Positions 8,720 to 18,181 are shown, numbered from the stretch's first letter. The stretch: DNA of 64,000 bases from a bacterium (GCA_023663725.1 JAMPGX010000005.1:15403-79402), one strand, 5' to 3'. Translations and numbers: made by a program. The notes: generated by a model from the sequence alone, not told the origin.

Positions 8720-9202
8720 ATGAGAGAAGAATTATTATCCATTATTGAGAAAAACAGCCGATTCGACCTAAAGGAACTGGCCGTGCTGCTGGGCACCACA
8801 GAGGTGGATGTGGCGAATGAACTGGAGGCCATGGAGAGGGAAGGGATCATCTGTGGCTATCATACATTGGTGAACTGGGAGAAGACCTCCGACGAGAAGG
8901 TGACAGCGCTGATCGAGGTGCGCGTGACACCCCAGAGAGGACAGGGCTTTGACAATGTGGCGGAGCGCATCTACCGCTATCCCGAGGTCAGAAGCGTATA
9001 TCTGATCTCCGGCGGCTTCGACCTGATGGTGATCCTGGAGGGCAAGAGCCTGCGGGAAGTATCCAGCTTCGTGTCAGATAAGCTGTCCACGCTCGATCGG
9101 GTGCTCAGCACCTCCACCCACTTTATTCTGAAAAAATACAAGGACCACGGGACGATCTATGTACAGAAAACAGAGGACGAAAGGGAGATGATAACGCCAT
9201 GA
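8720..9202 (+). CDS. Lrp/AsnC family transcriptional regulator
   Basis: A 160-residue DNA-binding regulator. Residues about 1-50 form the Lrp-type helix-turn-helix (LKELAVLLGTTEVDVANELEAM can be read as helices 2 and 3, with GIICGYHTLVN following). Residues about 63-140 form the RAM/ligand-sensing domain with VYLISGGFDLMVILEG. AAAGGAA lies about eight bases before ATG. Its stop overlaps the start of the aminotransferase (ATGA), so the two are co-translated. The same pairing in Bacillus (AlaR with AlaT) suggests amino-acid-responsive control of the transaminase, which is an inference. Confidence 0.88.
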   Translation: MREELLSIIEKNSRFDLKELAVLLGTTEVDVANELEAMEREGIICGYHTLVNWEKTSDEKVTALIEVRVTPQRGQGFDNVAERIYRYPEVRSVYLISGGFDLMVILEGKSLREVSSFVSDKLSTLDRVLSTSTHFILKKYKDHGTIYVQKTEDEREMITP

Positions 9203-10371
9203 GAAATCCATTGTCAGACCAGGTGGTTGCGCTGAAGCCATCCGGTATTCGTAAATTTTTTGATATTGTCAGCGAGATGAAGGACGCTATCTCCCTGGGG
9301 GTGGGCGAGCCGGATTTTGACACGCCCTGGCACATTCGGGACGAGGGCATCTATGCCCTGGAGAGAGGCAGGACTTTTTATACCTCCAATGCGGGCCTGA
9401 AGGAGCTGCGCCAGGAGGTGTGCAATTATATCAGGAGGAAGCAGGGCGTCGAATATGCCTGGGACAAGGAGGTGGTCATCACGGTGGGCGGTTCCGAGGC
9501 CATCGACATCGGCCTGCGGGCCATGATCAATCCAGGGGATGAGGTGATTATCCCCCAGCCCAGCTATGTGTCCTATGAGCCCTGCGCCATTCTCGCGGGC
9601 GGCAGACCTGTGATCATCAATCTGAAGGCGGAAAATGAGTTCCGCCTGACGGCGAGGGAACTTGAGGAAGCTATCACCGACAGAACCAAGGTGCTGATTC
9701 TCCCGTTTCCCAACAATCCTACCGGAGCCATCATGGAGCGCGGCGATCTGGAGGCGATTGCAGAGGTCATTATCAAGCATGATATATTTGTCATGTCTGA
9801 TGAGATATACAGTGAGCTGACTTATAAGGAGAAGCATGTGTCTATCGCTTCATTGCCGGGCATGCAGGAGAGGACTATTCTCATCAACGGCTTTTCCAAG
9901 GCGTATGCGATGACGGGATGGAGGCTGGGATACGCCTGCGGGCCTCGCGCGATCATCGAACAGATGACGAAGATTCATCAGTTTGCCATTATGTGCGCCC
10001 CCACCACCAGCCAGTATGCGGCGGTGGAGGCGCTGAAGAATGGGGATGCGGATGTGGAGGAGATGAAGCTTTCCTACAACCAGCGCAGGCGTTTTCTGCT
10101 CAATGCGTTCGAGGAGATGGGCCTGGAGTGCTTTGAGCCGTTCGGAGCCTTCTATGTGTTCCCCTGCATTAAGGAGTTTGGTATGACCAGCGAGGAGTTT
10201 GCCAATGCCTTTCTGGAGGCGGAAAAAGTGGCGGCGGTGCCGGGCACGGCCTTTGGCGACAGCGGCGAGGGCTTTCTGCGGATCTCCTACGCCTATTCGC
10301 TGGATACGCTGCGTGAGGCCATGACCCGACTCAAGCGCTTTGTCACCAAGCTGCGCAATACGGAAGCGTAA
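9199..10371 (+). CDS. PLP-dependent class I/II aminotransferase
   Basis: A 390-residue fold-type I aminotransferase. Lys234 in NGFSKAYAMTGWRLGY is the expected Schiff-base lysine. The PFPNNPTGA motif and the C-terminal FLRISYA arginine segment (carboxylate binding) are present. It overlaps the Lrp gene by four bases. Sequence style fits the aspartate/alanine-type subgroup (PatA/AlaT-like) that takes amino groups to 2-oxoglutarate or pyruvate, but substrate specificity cannot be read from the sequence. Confidence 0.9.
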   Translation: MRNPLSDQVVALKPSGIRKFFDIVSEMKDAISLGVGEPDFDTPWHIRDEGIYALERGRTFYTSNAGLKELRQEVCNYIRRKQGVEYAWDKEVVITVGGSEAIDIGLRAMINPGDEVIIPQPSYVSYEPCAILAGGRPVIINLKAENEFRLTARELEEAITDRTKVLILPFPNNPTGAIMERGDLEAIAEVIIKHDIFVMSDEIYSELTYKEKHVSIASLPGMQERTILINGFSKAYAMTGWRLGYACGPRAIIEQMTKIHQFAIMCAPTTSQYAAVEALKNGDADVEEMKLSYNQRRRFLLNAFEEMGLECFEPFGAFYVFPCIKEFGMTSEEFANAFLEAEKVAAVPGTAFGDSGEGFLRISYAYSLDTLREAMTRLKRFVTKLRNTEA

Positions 10372-10383
10372 AAGAGGAGCGAT

Positions 10384-10920
10384 ATGCACATTATACTGCA
10401 TCAGCCGGAGATTCCGGCCAACACCGGCAATATTGGACGCACCTGTGTGGCCACCGGAACGAGTCTGCATCTGATTGAGCCGCTGGGCTTTCATCTGGAT
10501 GAGAAGTCCATTCGTCGGGCCGGGATGGATTACTGGCCCAGGTTGGATGTGACCAGGTATACGAATTTTGAGGAGTTTTGCGCCACGCGGCCAGGGGCGA
10601 GGATATGGATGGCCACCACCAAGGCCAGGAGATGCTACACGGAGGTATCATATGCCCCCGACGATTATATTATGTTCGGCAGAGAGAGCGCAGGGATACC
10701 GGAGGAGCTTTTGGTAGAGCATGAGGAGAACTGTATCCGCATCCCCATGCTGCCTGATATTCGCTCACTGAATCTCTCGAACAGTGTGGCTATCGTACTC
10801 TATGAGGCACTGCGGCAGCAGGGCTTTGCGGGCCTGCAGGAGCAGGGAGCGCTGCACCGGCTGGACTGGGCATCTGATTTGCAAAAGCAGAGGCAGAGAG
10901 GAATACATGGAGGATCATGA
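10384..10920 (+). CDS. trmL: tRNA (cytidine(34)-2'-O)-methyltransferase
   Basis: A 178-residue SPOUT-class methyltransferase that 2'-O-methylates the wobble nucleotide of certain leucine tRNAs using S-adenosylmethionine. Diagnostic features are HQPEIPANTGNIGRTC at the N terminus, MFGRESAGIPEELL, and the knot segment IRSLNLSNSVAIVLYEALRQ. Length is slightly above the usual 150-160 because of a short C-terminal tail. It starts 12 bases after the aminotransferase and overlaps the next gene by four bases (ATGA). Confidence 0.92.
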   Translation: MHIILHQPEIPANTGNIGRTCVATGTSLHLIEPLGFHLDEKSIRRAGMDYWPRLDVTRYTNFEEFCATRPGARIWMATTKARRCYTEVSYAPDDYIMFGRESAGIPEELLVEHEENCIRIPMLPDIRSLNLSNSVAIVLYEALRQQGFAGLQEQGALHRLDWASDLQKQRQRGIHGGS

Positions 10921-11573
10921 TGCAACTGCTATATGCCACATCCAATCCAGCTAAATACACGGCTATGCGGGATGCCCTGCAGCCGCTCGGCATTGACCTC
11001 ATCAGTCTCAGGGATATGGAGCAGGTGCCGGTGGCTCCGGAGGACGGCGATAGCCCTCTGGAAAATGCCAGGCAGAAGGCGCTGTTTTATTATGAGCACT
11101 ATCAGATTCCTCTGTTTTCCTGCGATTCCGGTCTGTATCTGGAGAAGTTGCCGCGGGAGCTGCAGCCGGGCCTTCATGTGCGCTCTCCTCAGGGAGTGTA
11201 TCTGGATGATCAGGCCATGCTCGATTATTACGGAGGACTTGCGGCCCGCTATGGGGATATCATCGCCAGATACCGCAACGCCATCTGTCTGGTGTTGGAC
11301 GGAGGGCATATCTATGAGTCCATGGATGAGAGTCTGGCCAGCAACCGATTTTTGCTGACTGCGACGCCCCATGAGGTCCGCCGCTCCGGATTTCCTCTGG
11401 ACAGTATCTCCAAGAAGCTGGATACGGGGGAGTATTATTATGACCTCAATGCCCATGACGCAGACGAACTGGTGGGGTACGAGGGTTTTGTGGAATTTTT
11501 CCGCAGGTATGCTTTGGAACGGGGCTTTATTGGTGCAGTATCGCAAGCAGGCTTGCGATATGCAGGGGAATAA
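10917..11573 (+). CDS. Ham1/RdgB-family non-canonical purine NTP pyrophosphatase
   Basis: A 218-residue protein beginning LLYATSNPAKYTAMRDAL, the Ham1 nucleotide-binding motif (SGNxxK-like), followed by ENARQKALFYY and CDSGLYLEKL, which match the conserved metal/substrate positions. Family members hydrolyse ITP, XTP or dITP to monophosphates to clean the nucleotide pool. It is more divergent and slightly longer than E. coli RdgB, so the exact substrate is uncertain. It overlaps trmL by four bases, and the kinase gene begins eight bases after its stop. Confidence 0.75.
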   Translation: MMQLLYATSNPAKYTAMRDALQPLGIDLISLRDMEQVPVAPEDGDSPLENARQKALFYYEHYQIPLFSCDSGLYLEKLPRELQPGLHVRSPQGVYLDDQAMLDYYGGLAARYGDIIARYRNAICLVLDGGHIYESMDESLASNRFLLTATPHEVRRSGFPLDSISKKLDTGEYYYDLNAHDADELVGYEGFVEFFRRYALERGFIGAVSQAGLRYAGE

Positions 11574-11580
11574 TGATGGA

Positions 11581-13077
11581 ATGGAGCAGGAAGACATGCC
11601 TGAGAAAGTTAAATTTCATTTCTCTATCCGGAGAAAAATACTCCTGATCTCTCTGACGGCGGCGCTTCCTTTTTTGCTGCTGGCCATGTATTTGCTGGCT
11701 TCGATGCTGAATTACAGCCGCAATTATGACGATATTGTCAGCAACATCACGGTTGCCAACAACTACAACCTGAATTTCAAGGAACAGATGGATGAAAGCC
11801 TGTATAAGCTGGTGGTTGGCTATGTGTCCTTTGACCAGATAGCACAAGACCCGACACTGGAGGATCCCTATGATCTGATGCGTCAATGCAGGAATGCTTT
11901 TTCGCAGCTGATGGATACGACGGTGGAGGAGGAGAGCAAGATATGGCTGCAGAGTATGTTCCGCAACATTGACACGCTGGAAAAGCGGGTGGACGATATC
12001 CGAGAAAGTGCGCTGGAAGGCGGTAATTACAATGAAAATATCTGGGAGCTCGACAATAATATCTATATTCTGACGGAATTGATTCAGGATGACATACAGT
12101 ATTACATCTATTATCAGACCAGGAGTATGGAAAAGGTGACCAGCCAGCTGCATCAGCAGATCAACCAGTTTCTCGTCCTGTGCAGCGTGCTGACGGTCCT
12201 CCTGGTTCTGGTGGTGCTGACAACTACTTTCCTGATTGCCAAGGGCATACTGGGGCCTATTCAGGAATTGTACGATGCCACGCAGAAGGTGGCGGGGGGA
12301 GATTTTGCGGTTCGGGCGAGGAGTCGCTCGCAGGATGAGATCGCCGCCCTGGGGCAGGCGTTCAATAACATGGCTGAGAATATTCAGGCCCTGATTGATC
12401 AGGTCAGGGAGGACGAGGAGAAGATGCGCAGGATGGACTTAAGGCTCCTGCAGGAACAGATCAATCCTCATTTTCTATACAATACTTTGGACACGATTGT
12501 GTGGCTGATTGAGAGTAATGAGACGGACCAGGCGGTGAATATGGTCATGACGCTTTCCAATTTCTTCCGGCTGGTACTCAGCAAGGGCAAGGAGTTCATC
12601 ACAATTCGGGAGGAGGAGAAGCATATTCGCAGTTATCTGGATATCCAGGCAATGCGCTATCACGATATCCTGGAGTATGATATCCAGATTGATCAGACGG
12701 TATATGAGTTTCAGATTCCCAAGCTGACCTTACAGCCTCTGGTGGAAAACGCGTTGTACCACGGCATAAAGTACAAGCGGGCCAAAGGGTACATCCATAT
12801 TCATGGAGAGAGAGACGGCGATCTGATACATCTGTTGGTGCGGGATAACGGCGTCGGTATGGATCAGGAGGAGCTGGAGCTGCTGCGACGAGAGATATCC
12901 CGCCCCTGTCAGGAGACGGAGAAAGGGTTTGGACTTGCCAACGTAAATGAGAGAATACAGATGTATTTCGGGGCGGAATATGGTCTGGAGCTTCATTCTG
13001 TCAAGGGAAAGGGGACGATTGTAGAGGTCACTATTCCGGCAGTCAGAATGATGCAAAAAACGGGGAACGAGGCATGA
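11581..13077 (+). CDS. YesM-type sensor histidine kinase
   Basis: About 498 residues. The chosen start has AGGGGAA at 11564-11570 ten bases upstream. One transmembrane helix lies near residues 18-40, an extracellular region of about 150 residues follows, and a second helix lies near 190-215. Then come HAMP and a His_kinase domain with QINPHFLYNTLD (phospho-acceptor His297), and a HATPase with DNGVGM and GFGLANVNERIQ. This is the LytS/YesM class that phosphorylates AraC-type regulators. It overlaps the next gene by four bases, in an operon with a sugar-binding lipoprotein and the YesN-type regulator, which strongly suggests sugar sensing. Confidence 0.93.
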   Translation: MEQEDMPEKVKFHFSIRRKILLISLTAALPFLLLAMYLLASMLNYSRNYDDIVSNITVANNYNLNFKEQMDESLYKLVVGYVSFDQIAQDPTLEDPYDLMRQCRNAFSQLMDTTVEEESKIWLQSMFRNIDTLEKRVDDIRESALEGGNYNENIWELDNNIYILTELIQDDIQYYIYYQTRSMEKVTSQLHQQINQFLVLCSVLTVLLVLVVLTTTFLIAKGILGPIQELYDATQKVAGGDFAVRARSRSQDEIAALGQAFNNMAENIQALIDQVREDEEKMRRMDLRLLQEQINPHFLYNTLDTIVWLIESNETDQAVNMVMTLSNFFRLVLSKGKEFITIREEEKHIRSYLDIQAMRYHDILEYDIQIDQTVYEFQIPKLTLQPLVENALYHGIKYKRAKGYIHIHGERDGDLIHLLVRDNGVGMDQEELELLRREISRPCQETEKGFGLANVNERIQMYFGAEYGLELHSVKGKGTIVEVTIPAVRMMQKTGNEA

Positions 13078-14108
13078 AGACCAGATTTTATAGGAGAAAA
13101 AATATATATGCAGGTATTCTCATTGCTGTGAACGCGCTCGCTCTCACAGGGTGCGCGGAGCAGCTGAGGGTCAGCGATCCGCAGGATGAATATGTCGTTG
13201 CCGACGAGGGGGATCTGATTGTGGTGGGAGTCTCCCAGGTGGGGAGTGAGTCTGTGTGGAGAACTGCCAACACAGTTTCCATACAGGAAGCGTTTACCAA
13301 TGAGAGCGGATATTTCCTGCTCTTCAGTAATGCCAGGCAGAAGCAGGAGAACCAGATCAAAGCGATCCGCCGCTTTATCTCGCGTCAGGTGGATTATATT
13401 GTATTTTCCCCTATCACCGAGAGCGGATGGGATGTGGTGCTTCAGGAGGCGCGGGATGCGGAGATTCCGGTCATCCTCATGGACAGGCAGGTCGACGTGG
13501 AGGACGATACTCTGTACACCGCGTGGGTAGGCTCCGATTTCCATGAGGAGGGCAAGAACGCGGGCAAATGGCTGGAGGGGTATCTGGAGCGGCAGGGCCG
13601 TCAGGAGGAGGAGCTTCATATCGTGGTCTTGCAGGGGACGGAAGGCGCAACCTCTGCAATTGGCAGGACGGAGGGCTTTCAGGAGATCGCCGATGTGCAT
13701 GACAACTGGATTATCCTGGAGCAGGTGGATGCGGAATATACTACCGCCAAGGGTCGGGAGGTGATGGAGAAGCTTCTGGATACATATGAGGACATCGATG
13801 TGGTTATCTCGCAGAATGACGATATGACCTTCGGCGCTTTGGACGCCATGAACCGACGGGGGATTACCACCGGAGTGGAGGGGGATGTGATCGTGGTATC
13901 CTTTGATGCGGTTAAGGCGGCGCTGAAGCTCGTGGAGCAGGGTATAATCAATGTGGATATCGAGTGTAATCCCAAGCAGGGAGAATGGGTGGAACGGGTT
14001 GTCAGGGCGCTGGAGCGCGGGGAGGATGTGGAGAAGACCTTTTATATAGAGGAGCAGATCTTTACGCCGGAGAATGTGAGTGAATATCTGGACGACCGAG
14101 ATTATTGA
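13074..14108 (+). CDS. YtfQ-like sugar-binding lipoprotein (sensory partner of the two-component system)
   Basis: A 344-residue type I periplasmic-binding fold protein with a lipobox (LTGC, Cys27). Motifs GVSQVGSES, QKQENQIKAIRRF, DYIVFSPITESGWD and IPVILMDRQVDVE closely follow the YtfQ (galactofuranose-binding) pattern. It is encoded between a YesM kinase (4-base overlap) and a YesN regulator rather than beside the transporter. It therefore probably presents the sugar to the kinase at the outer membrane face, as in other binding-protein/histidine-kinase systems. The ligand is inferred to be a hexose, possibly galactose-related; this is untested. Confidence 0.85.
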   Translation: MKTRFYRRKNIYAGILIAVNALALTGCAEQLRVSDPQDEYVVADEGDLIVVGVSQVGSESVWRTANTVSIQEAFTNESGYFLLFSNARQKQENQIKAIRRFISRQVDYIVFSPITESGWDVVLQEARDAEIPVILMDRQVDVEDDTLYTAWVGSDFHEEGKNAGKWLEGYLERQGRQEEELHIVVLQGTEGATSAIGRTEGFQEIADVHDNWIILEQVDAEYTTAKGREVMEKLLDTYEDIDVVISQNDDMTFGALDAMNRRGITTGVEGDVIVVSFDAVKAALKLVEQGIINVDIECNPKQGEWVERVVRALERGEDVEKTFYIEEQIFTPENVSEYLDDRDY

Positions 14109-14119
14109 GGAGACAAGGC

Positions 14120-15733
14120 ATGTTAAAGCTGTTTTTAGTGGAGGATGAGACCGTTATCAGGGAGGGGTTGAAGAAGACGATTCTCTGGGAGCAATATGGC
14201 TATCGCTTTGTGGGCGAGGCGGCGGATGGGGAGATGGCGCTTCCATTGATCCGCCAGACCAAACCGGACGTGTTAATCACAGATATCAAGATGCCCTTTA
14301 TGGACGGTTTGTCTCTGTGCAAGATCGTGAGCGCGGAATTCCCCAAGATGAAGATCGTTATCATGAGCGGATACGACGATTTCGAGTATGCGAGGACAGC
14401 TATTGAGCTGGGAGTGGAGCAATATCTGTTAAAGCCTGTCACCAAGCAGACCCTGAGGAAGATTCTCACGGAGCTTAAGGACAAGATAGAGCAGAGCGCG
14501 GAGGCTGACGATTACCAGCTCATCTACCAGAATGAGATACATGAGTATGATCAGTTCTCCCGAAGGCGTTTCTTTGAAAAGATGCTCGGCGGAGAGCTCT
14601 CAGTGTCGGAGATCTATGAGGAGGCGGCAAGGGCCTCCCTGGAGATCACTGCGCCCGCCTATAATCTGCTGTTTTTCCATCTTCAGGAAAAGAGGGAGCT
14701 CTCCCAGGAAAAAAGGCAGCAGGCGTCGCGCCAGCAGGATATGATCCTCCAGTTCTTCCTGCGCAGGAATGGATATATCCTCTTTCGGTGGAATGTGTAT
14801 TGCTATGGCGTGCTGGTGAAGGGCTCGGCGGAAGAGCTGCCGGAGCTGATCGCGAAAGCGGTTGGACATATTGAAATGTGCTGCGGTGGTGCGGAGGAAT
14901 TGCTTGACTGGCATGTGGCTGCCGGCAAAGCTGTGGAGCGGCTGAGCATGCTGCAGGAATGTTACATGGTGGTTAATCACTGTCTGGCGTACCGGTTCAT
15001 CGCGCCCAGACTACATATTCTGTCGGAGGAGCTTCTGGCGGATTATCTGAATATACAGGAGGATAAGGAGATCAGGGAGGTGGACCCCGCACAGATGGAT
15101 CCCAAGGTGATCCGAGATTTTCTCTCCGGAGGAAATGTGGGTGAGATACATGACTTTGTGGATTCCTATCTGCAGAACATCCGCGAGGCGCTCTCCTCCA
15201 GAATGTTTCGCGACTATGTGGTTCTGAACATCCGATTCGCGGTGTCTGCCTACAGAGAGTCTCTGGGAGTGTCAGATGAGGAATTCGAGGGCAGGATGCG
15301 CAGGCCGCAGCAGGATATGAACATGGATCCTGCGGAGGTAGAATTGTATTTGACGGATATGCTGGAGACAGCGTTTTTCTTCCGCAACAAGGAGAGCGAT
15401 TACCAGAGAGGTAAGATTCTGCACAAGGCGCTGGAATATATTGACGCCAATTACGATCAGGATACGCTGTCCCTGAACAGTGTATCGGAGGAGGTGGGCG
15501 TGAGCGCCAACTATTTCAGCGCGATATTCAGCCAGAGTATGGAGAGCACCTTTGTCGAATATGTGACGGGTAAAAGGATGGAGAAGGCCAGAAAGCTCTT
15601 GAAGAGCACGGACAAATCCTCCGGAGAGATCGCGATGCTGGTCGGTTATAAGGACCCGCACTATTTTAGCTTCGTCTTTAAGAAAAATCAGGGCATGAGC
15701 CCCAGGGAATACCGGACGGGGATAAAGGGATAA
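14120..15733 (+). CDS. YesN-type response regulator with AraC DNA-binding domain
   Basis: About 537 residues. The receiver domain (1-120) has LVEDE, phospho-acceptor Asp55 in LITDIKMPFMDG, and YLLKPV. A long middle region of unknown fold follows, then an AraC/XylS double helix-turn-helix at the C terminus (VGVSANYFSAIFSQ and MLVGYKDPHYFSFVFKK). ATG 14120 has AGGAG at 14108-14112; an in-frame TTG at 14105 is unlikely. As the partner of the upstream kinase it likely activates the sugar transport genes at 17.2 kb. Its 3' end overlaps the convergent GntR-LacI gene by 56 bases. Confidence 0.93.
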   Translation: MLKLFLVEDETVIREGLKKTILWEQYGYRFVGEAADGEMALPLIRQTKPDVLITDIKMPFMDGLSLCKIVSAEFPKMKIVIMSGYDDFEYARTAIELGVEQYLLKPVTKQTLRKILTELKDKIEQSAEADDYQLIYQNEIHEYDQFSRRRFFEKMLGGELSVSEIYEEAARASLEITAPAYNLLFFHLQEKRELSQEKRQQASRQQDMILQFFLRRNGYILFRWNVYCYGVLVKGSAEELPELIAKAVGHIEMCCGGAEELLDWHVAAGKAVERLSMLQECYMVVNHCLAYRFIAPRLHILSEELLADYLNIQEDKEIREVDPAQMDPKVIRDFLSGGNVGEIHDFVDSYLQNIREALSSRMFRDYVVLNIRFAVSAYRESLGVSDEEFEGRMRRPQQDMNMDPAEVELYLTDMLETAFFFRNKESDYQRGKILHKALEYIDANYDQDTLSLNSVSEEVGVSANYFSAIFSQSMESTFVEYVTGKRMEKARKLLKSTDKSSGEIAMLVGYKDPHYFSFVFKKNQGMSPREYRTGIKG

Positions 15734-16766
15734 GCGCGGTTCTGGGCGCGGACAGTTCCAATGGAAGTTCTCGGGTGGATACTGCGAGGCCCTTTAGTCG
15801 GTCTGTTATGGCCTGTGCCGCGGCTGTGCCCAGTTCGTGGGGACGGCGCCGGAGGGTGGCGAAAGGCAGCAGAGTACTGGCGTTGGCGTAAGTGTTCTCA
15901 CAGGAGGCTATGGTCTGAACGGGCATAATCTTAGAGAGTCGGTAGGCGATCTCATCGTCATGGCATATGATGGCTGAGCAATTCTGCAGGCGCGTCTGTA
16001 AGAGGGAGCTTATGTAATCCGCGGATGTAGGCAGCTGCTCCAGCTCCTGTGCGCAATACCAGCAGACCTGTTCATCGGGGACGGTGATTCCACGACCTTG
16101 CATAGCCTTCATGTAGCCCTGATAGCGTTCTGTTCCCTGCACATTATCGAATCTGAAGACTCCGCCGATTGTTTTGTGCCCCTGCTCAAGCAGGTATTGT
16201 GTGAGCAGCGCGCTTCCGGCGGCGTTGTCATCCTTGATGCACGGTATCTGGGGGAGCGCCGTGTAATAGCTGAGTAAAAACACTATGGGGATGCCCATGG
16301 CTCTGAGCTGTCTGTACAGATTCAGATTGGGATTGGGCAGAGCGCTTTTCACTCCTTCTACAAGCAGTCCCCTGGGAGGCCGTTCCCTGAGAGTGGAGAG
16401 AATCTCCCGCTCCATATGTGTTCGGTTGTGGGTGAGGTATACGTCAGTGGATAAGCCTTTTTGGGCAAGGGCCTGACGCAGGTTGTTCAGGAGGGCGGCA
16501 TAGTGCGAGTCCTGATCGTCGGCAATCAGTATGCCGATGACATTGTTCTCTGAGGACAGACCGGTGATGTGGGAGCCGCTGCCCTGCCTCCTCACAATCA
16601 AGCCCTCCTGCTGCAGCAGTGACAGAGCCTGGCGCACAGTTTGACGGCTGACCCTGTACTGGTAACATAATTCCTGTTCTGTGGGGAGCAGGGTGACGCC
16701 CTTTTCCATATTGTCATACACCTGTTTTCGCAGCTGTTCTGCCAGCCATTTATACTTGATTGCCAT
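15678..16766 (-). CDS. GntR-LacI hybrid transcriptional repressor (AraR-like architecture)
   Basis: A 362-residue regulator. The N-terminal GntR winged helix (about 1-70) contains LPTEQELCYQYRVSRQTVRQ and GLIVRRQGSGSHI. The remainder is a LacI/periplasmic-binding type sensor domain (VIGILIADDQDSHYAALLNN and onwards). This architecture matches AraR of Bacillus, which binds ATTTGTAC-type half-sites and releases on sugar binding. It faces the sugar ABC operon and sits beside the AATTTGTA motifs, so local repression of both itself and the importer is plausible. The 3' end runs into the convergent yesN-like gene. Confidence 0.88.
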   Translation of the reverse strand: MAIKYKWLAEQLRKQVYDNMEKGVTLLPTEQELCYQYRVSRQTVRQALSLLQQEGLIVRRQGSGSHITGLSSENNVIGILIADDQDSHYAALLNNLRQALAQKGLSTDVYLTHNRTHMEREILSTLRERPPRGLLVEGVKSALPNPNLNLYRQLRAMGIPIVFLLSYYTALPQIPCIKDDNAAGSALLTQYLLEQGHKTIGGVFRFDNVQGTERYQGYMKAMQGRGITVPDEQVCWYCAQELEQLPTSADYISSLLQTRLQNCSAIICHDDEIAYRLSKIMPVQTIASCENTYANASTLLPFATLRRRPHELGTAAAQAITDRLKGLAVSTRELPLELSAPRTALIPLSPSGIPWGSCPDFS

Positions 16767-16789
16767 AGGCTTCTGATTCCCCTCTGTAT

Positions 16790-17069
16790 AATTTGTAATT
16801 GTTGCTATAAAAAATCAACTAAGATCGTAAGAAAATCTGTTTTTGCACCAGTTAAGTCTAAAAATACTCCCTGAATAGCTTAAAATATTTCTGTTTTGAG
16901 AAATGCAATTGTTAGATATGACATTGAACAAATATGAGATATTTTGTCCCAAAAGAGAAAAAAATATTCATATAAACATAAATATTCAACTTTTTTATGA
17001 GAAAATCTTCCATAATTGCCATTGTCAAATAATTTGTACTGAAAACGATTTTATCATATTTAATTTGTA
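16790..17069. promoter_or_regulatory. A+T-rich control region with three AATTTGTA motifs
   Basis: The 434 bases between the divergent repressor and the ABC operon hold no gene. The 8-mer AATTTGTA occurs at 16790-16797, 17031-17038 and 17062-17069 in the same orientation. It matches the half-site of AraR-type operators, and the neighbouring repressor has that architecture. The region is A+T-rich, so chance occurrence cannot be excluded. Confidence 0.35.
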
Positions 17070-17112
17070 TTGTAAATAACTAATAAAGTTGAATCAGCCG
17101 GATTATAACAAA

Positions 17113-17141
17113 TTGACGAACATGGCCCCCAATGTTACGAT
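17113..17141 (+). promoter_or_regulatory. Candidate promoter of the sugar ABC operon
   Basis: TTGACG (17113-17118) and TACGAT (17136-17141) are separated by exactly 17 bases, about 60 bases before the binding-protein start codon. The -35 matches consensus at five of six positions; the -10 is weaker, consistent with a promoter that needs an activator. Confidence 0.5.
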
Positions 17142-17200
17142 AAGCATATGAGAAGCAACGCTCCTCAAAAATGCATATAGCTTGAATGGGAGGAAAATGT

Positions 17201-18181
17201 ATGAAGAAGAAAGCTTTAGGATTGTTACTCACGGTTGCCATGGTAGCAGGCTTGACTGCCTGTGGCAGTGAGCCGGCAAGTACCGGCGGCGCTGGCGGAG
17301 AACTGATCAAGGTGGGTATCATCAACAACGATTCCAACGAGTCCGGTTACCGTACCGCCAACAACAAGGATCTGCAGAACATGTTCACCGAGGCCAACGG
17401 CTATGACGCCTCCTTTGCGTACAGCAATAAGAACGACGAGCAGGTCAATGCCGCTCAGAAGTTCATTCAGGATGGAGTAGAGTATCTGCTTCTGTCCGCC
17501 GCTGACACAGCCGGTTGGGATACCGTTCTGAAGGATGCGCAGGCAGAGGGCATCAAGGTAATTCTGTTTGACCGTGTAATCGATGCTGATCCCAGCCTGT
17601 ACGCGGCATCCATCGTGTCTGATATGGACAAGGAGGGCGAGACTGCTGTGACCTGGCTGACCAATCAGGGCCTGAGCGAGTATAACATCATCCACCTTCA
17701 GGGCGTTATCGGTAACGCCGCACAGAAGGGCCGCAGCGGTGCGTTGAATGCCGCGGTGGAGGCCAATGACAACTGGAAGCTGGTTACTCAGCAGACCGCT
17801 AACTGGAGCGCTGAGGAGGCACAGCAGATCGTACAGTCCGTTATCGATTCCGGCGAGTCCTTCAATGTAATCTATGCGGAGAACGACGATATGGCCAAGG
17901 GCGCTGTGGCGGCTCTGGACAAGGCGAACATCTCTCACGGCGTGGGCAAGGATGTCATCATCATGGGCTTTGACTGCAACACCTGGGCTCTGCAGGAGCT
18001 GCTCAATAAAAATTGGAACTATGACGGCCAGTGCAATCCTTATCAGGCTTCCACGATCCACAGCATTATCCAGAAGCTGGAGAAGGGCGAGACCATCACT
18101 GAGAAAGTGATCATCATGGAAGAGAAGGGCTTTGATGCCAACGAGATCACCGAAGATGACATTAAGAAGTACGGCATCTAA
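17201..18181 (+). CDS. Sugar ABC transporter substrate-binding lipoprotein (YtfQ/ChvE class)
   Basis: A 326-residue lipoprotein (LTAC, Cys21) with the periplasmic-binding type I fold. Motifs include VGIINNDSNESGYRTAN, QVNAAQKFIQDGVEYLLLS, VILFDRVID and VIYAENDDMAKGA. It heads a binding protein-ATPase-permease-permease operon, the same order as ytfQ-ytfR-ytfT-yjfF (galactofuranose) and Bifidobacterium fruEKFG (fructose). The start at 17201 has GGGAGGA at 17188-17194. It differs from the sensory paralogue at 13074. A pentose or hexose ligand is likely; identity is not determined. Confidence 0.9.
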   Translation: MKKKALGLLLTVAMVAGLTACGSEPASTGGAGGELIKVGIINNDSNESGYRTANNKDLQNMFTEANGYDASFAYSNKNDEQVNAAQKFIQDGVEYLLLSAADTAGWDTVLKDAQAEGIKVILFDRVIDADPSLYAASIVSDMDKEGETAVTWLTNQGLSEYNIIHLQGVIGNAAQKGRSGALNAAVEANDNWKLVTQQTANWSAEEAQQIVQSVIDSGESFNVIYAENDDMAKGAVAALDKANISHGVGKDVIIMGFDCNTWALQELLNKNWNYDGQCNPYQASTIHSIIQKLEKGETITEKVIIMEEKGFDANEITEDDIKKYGI

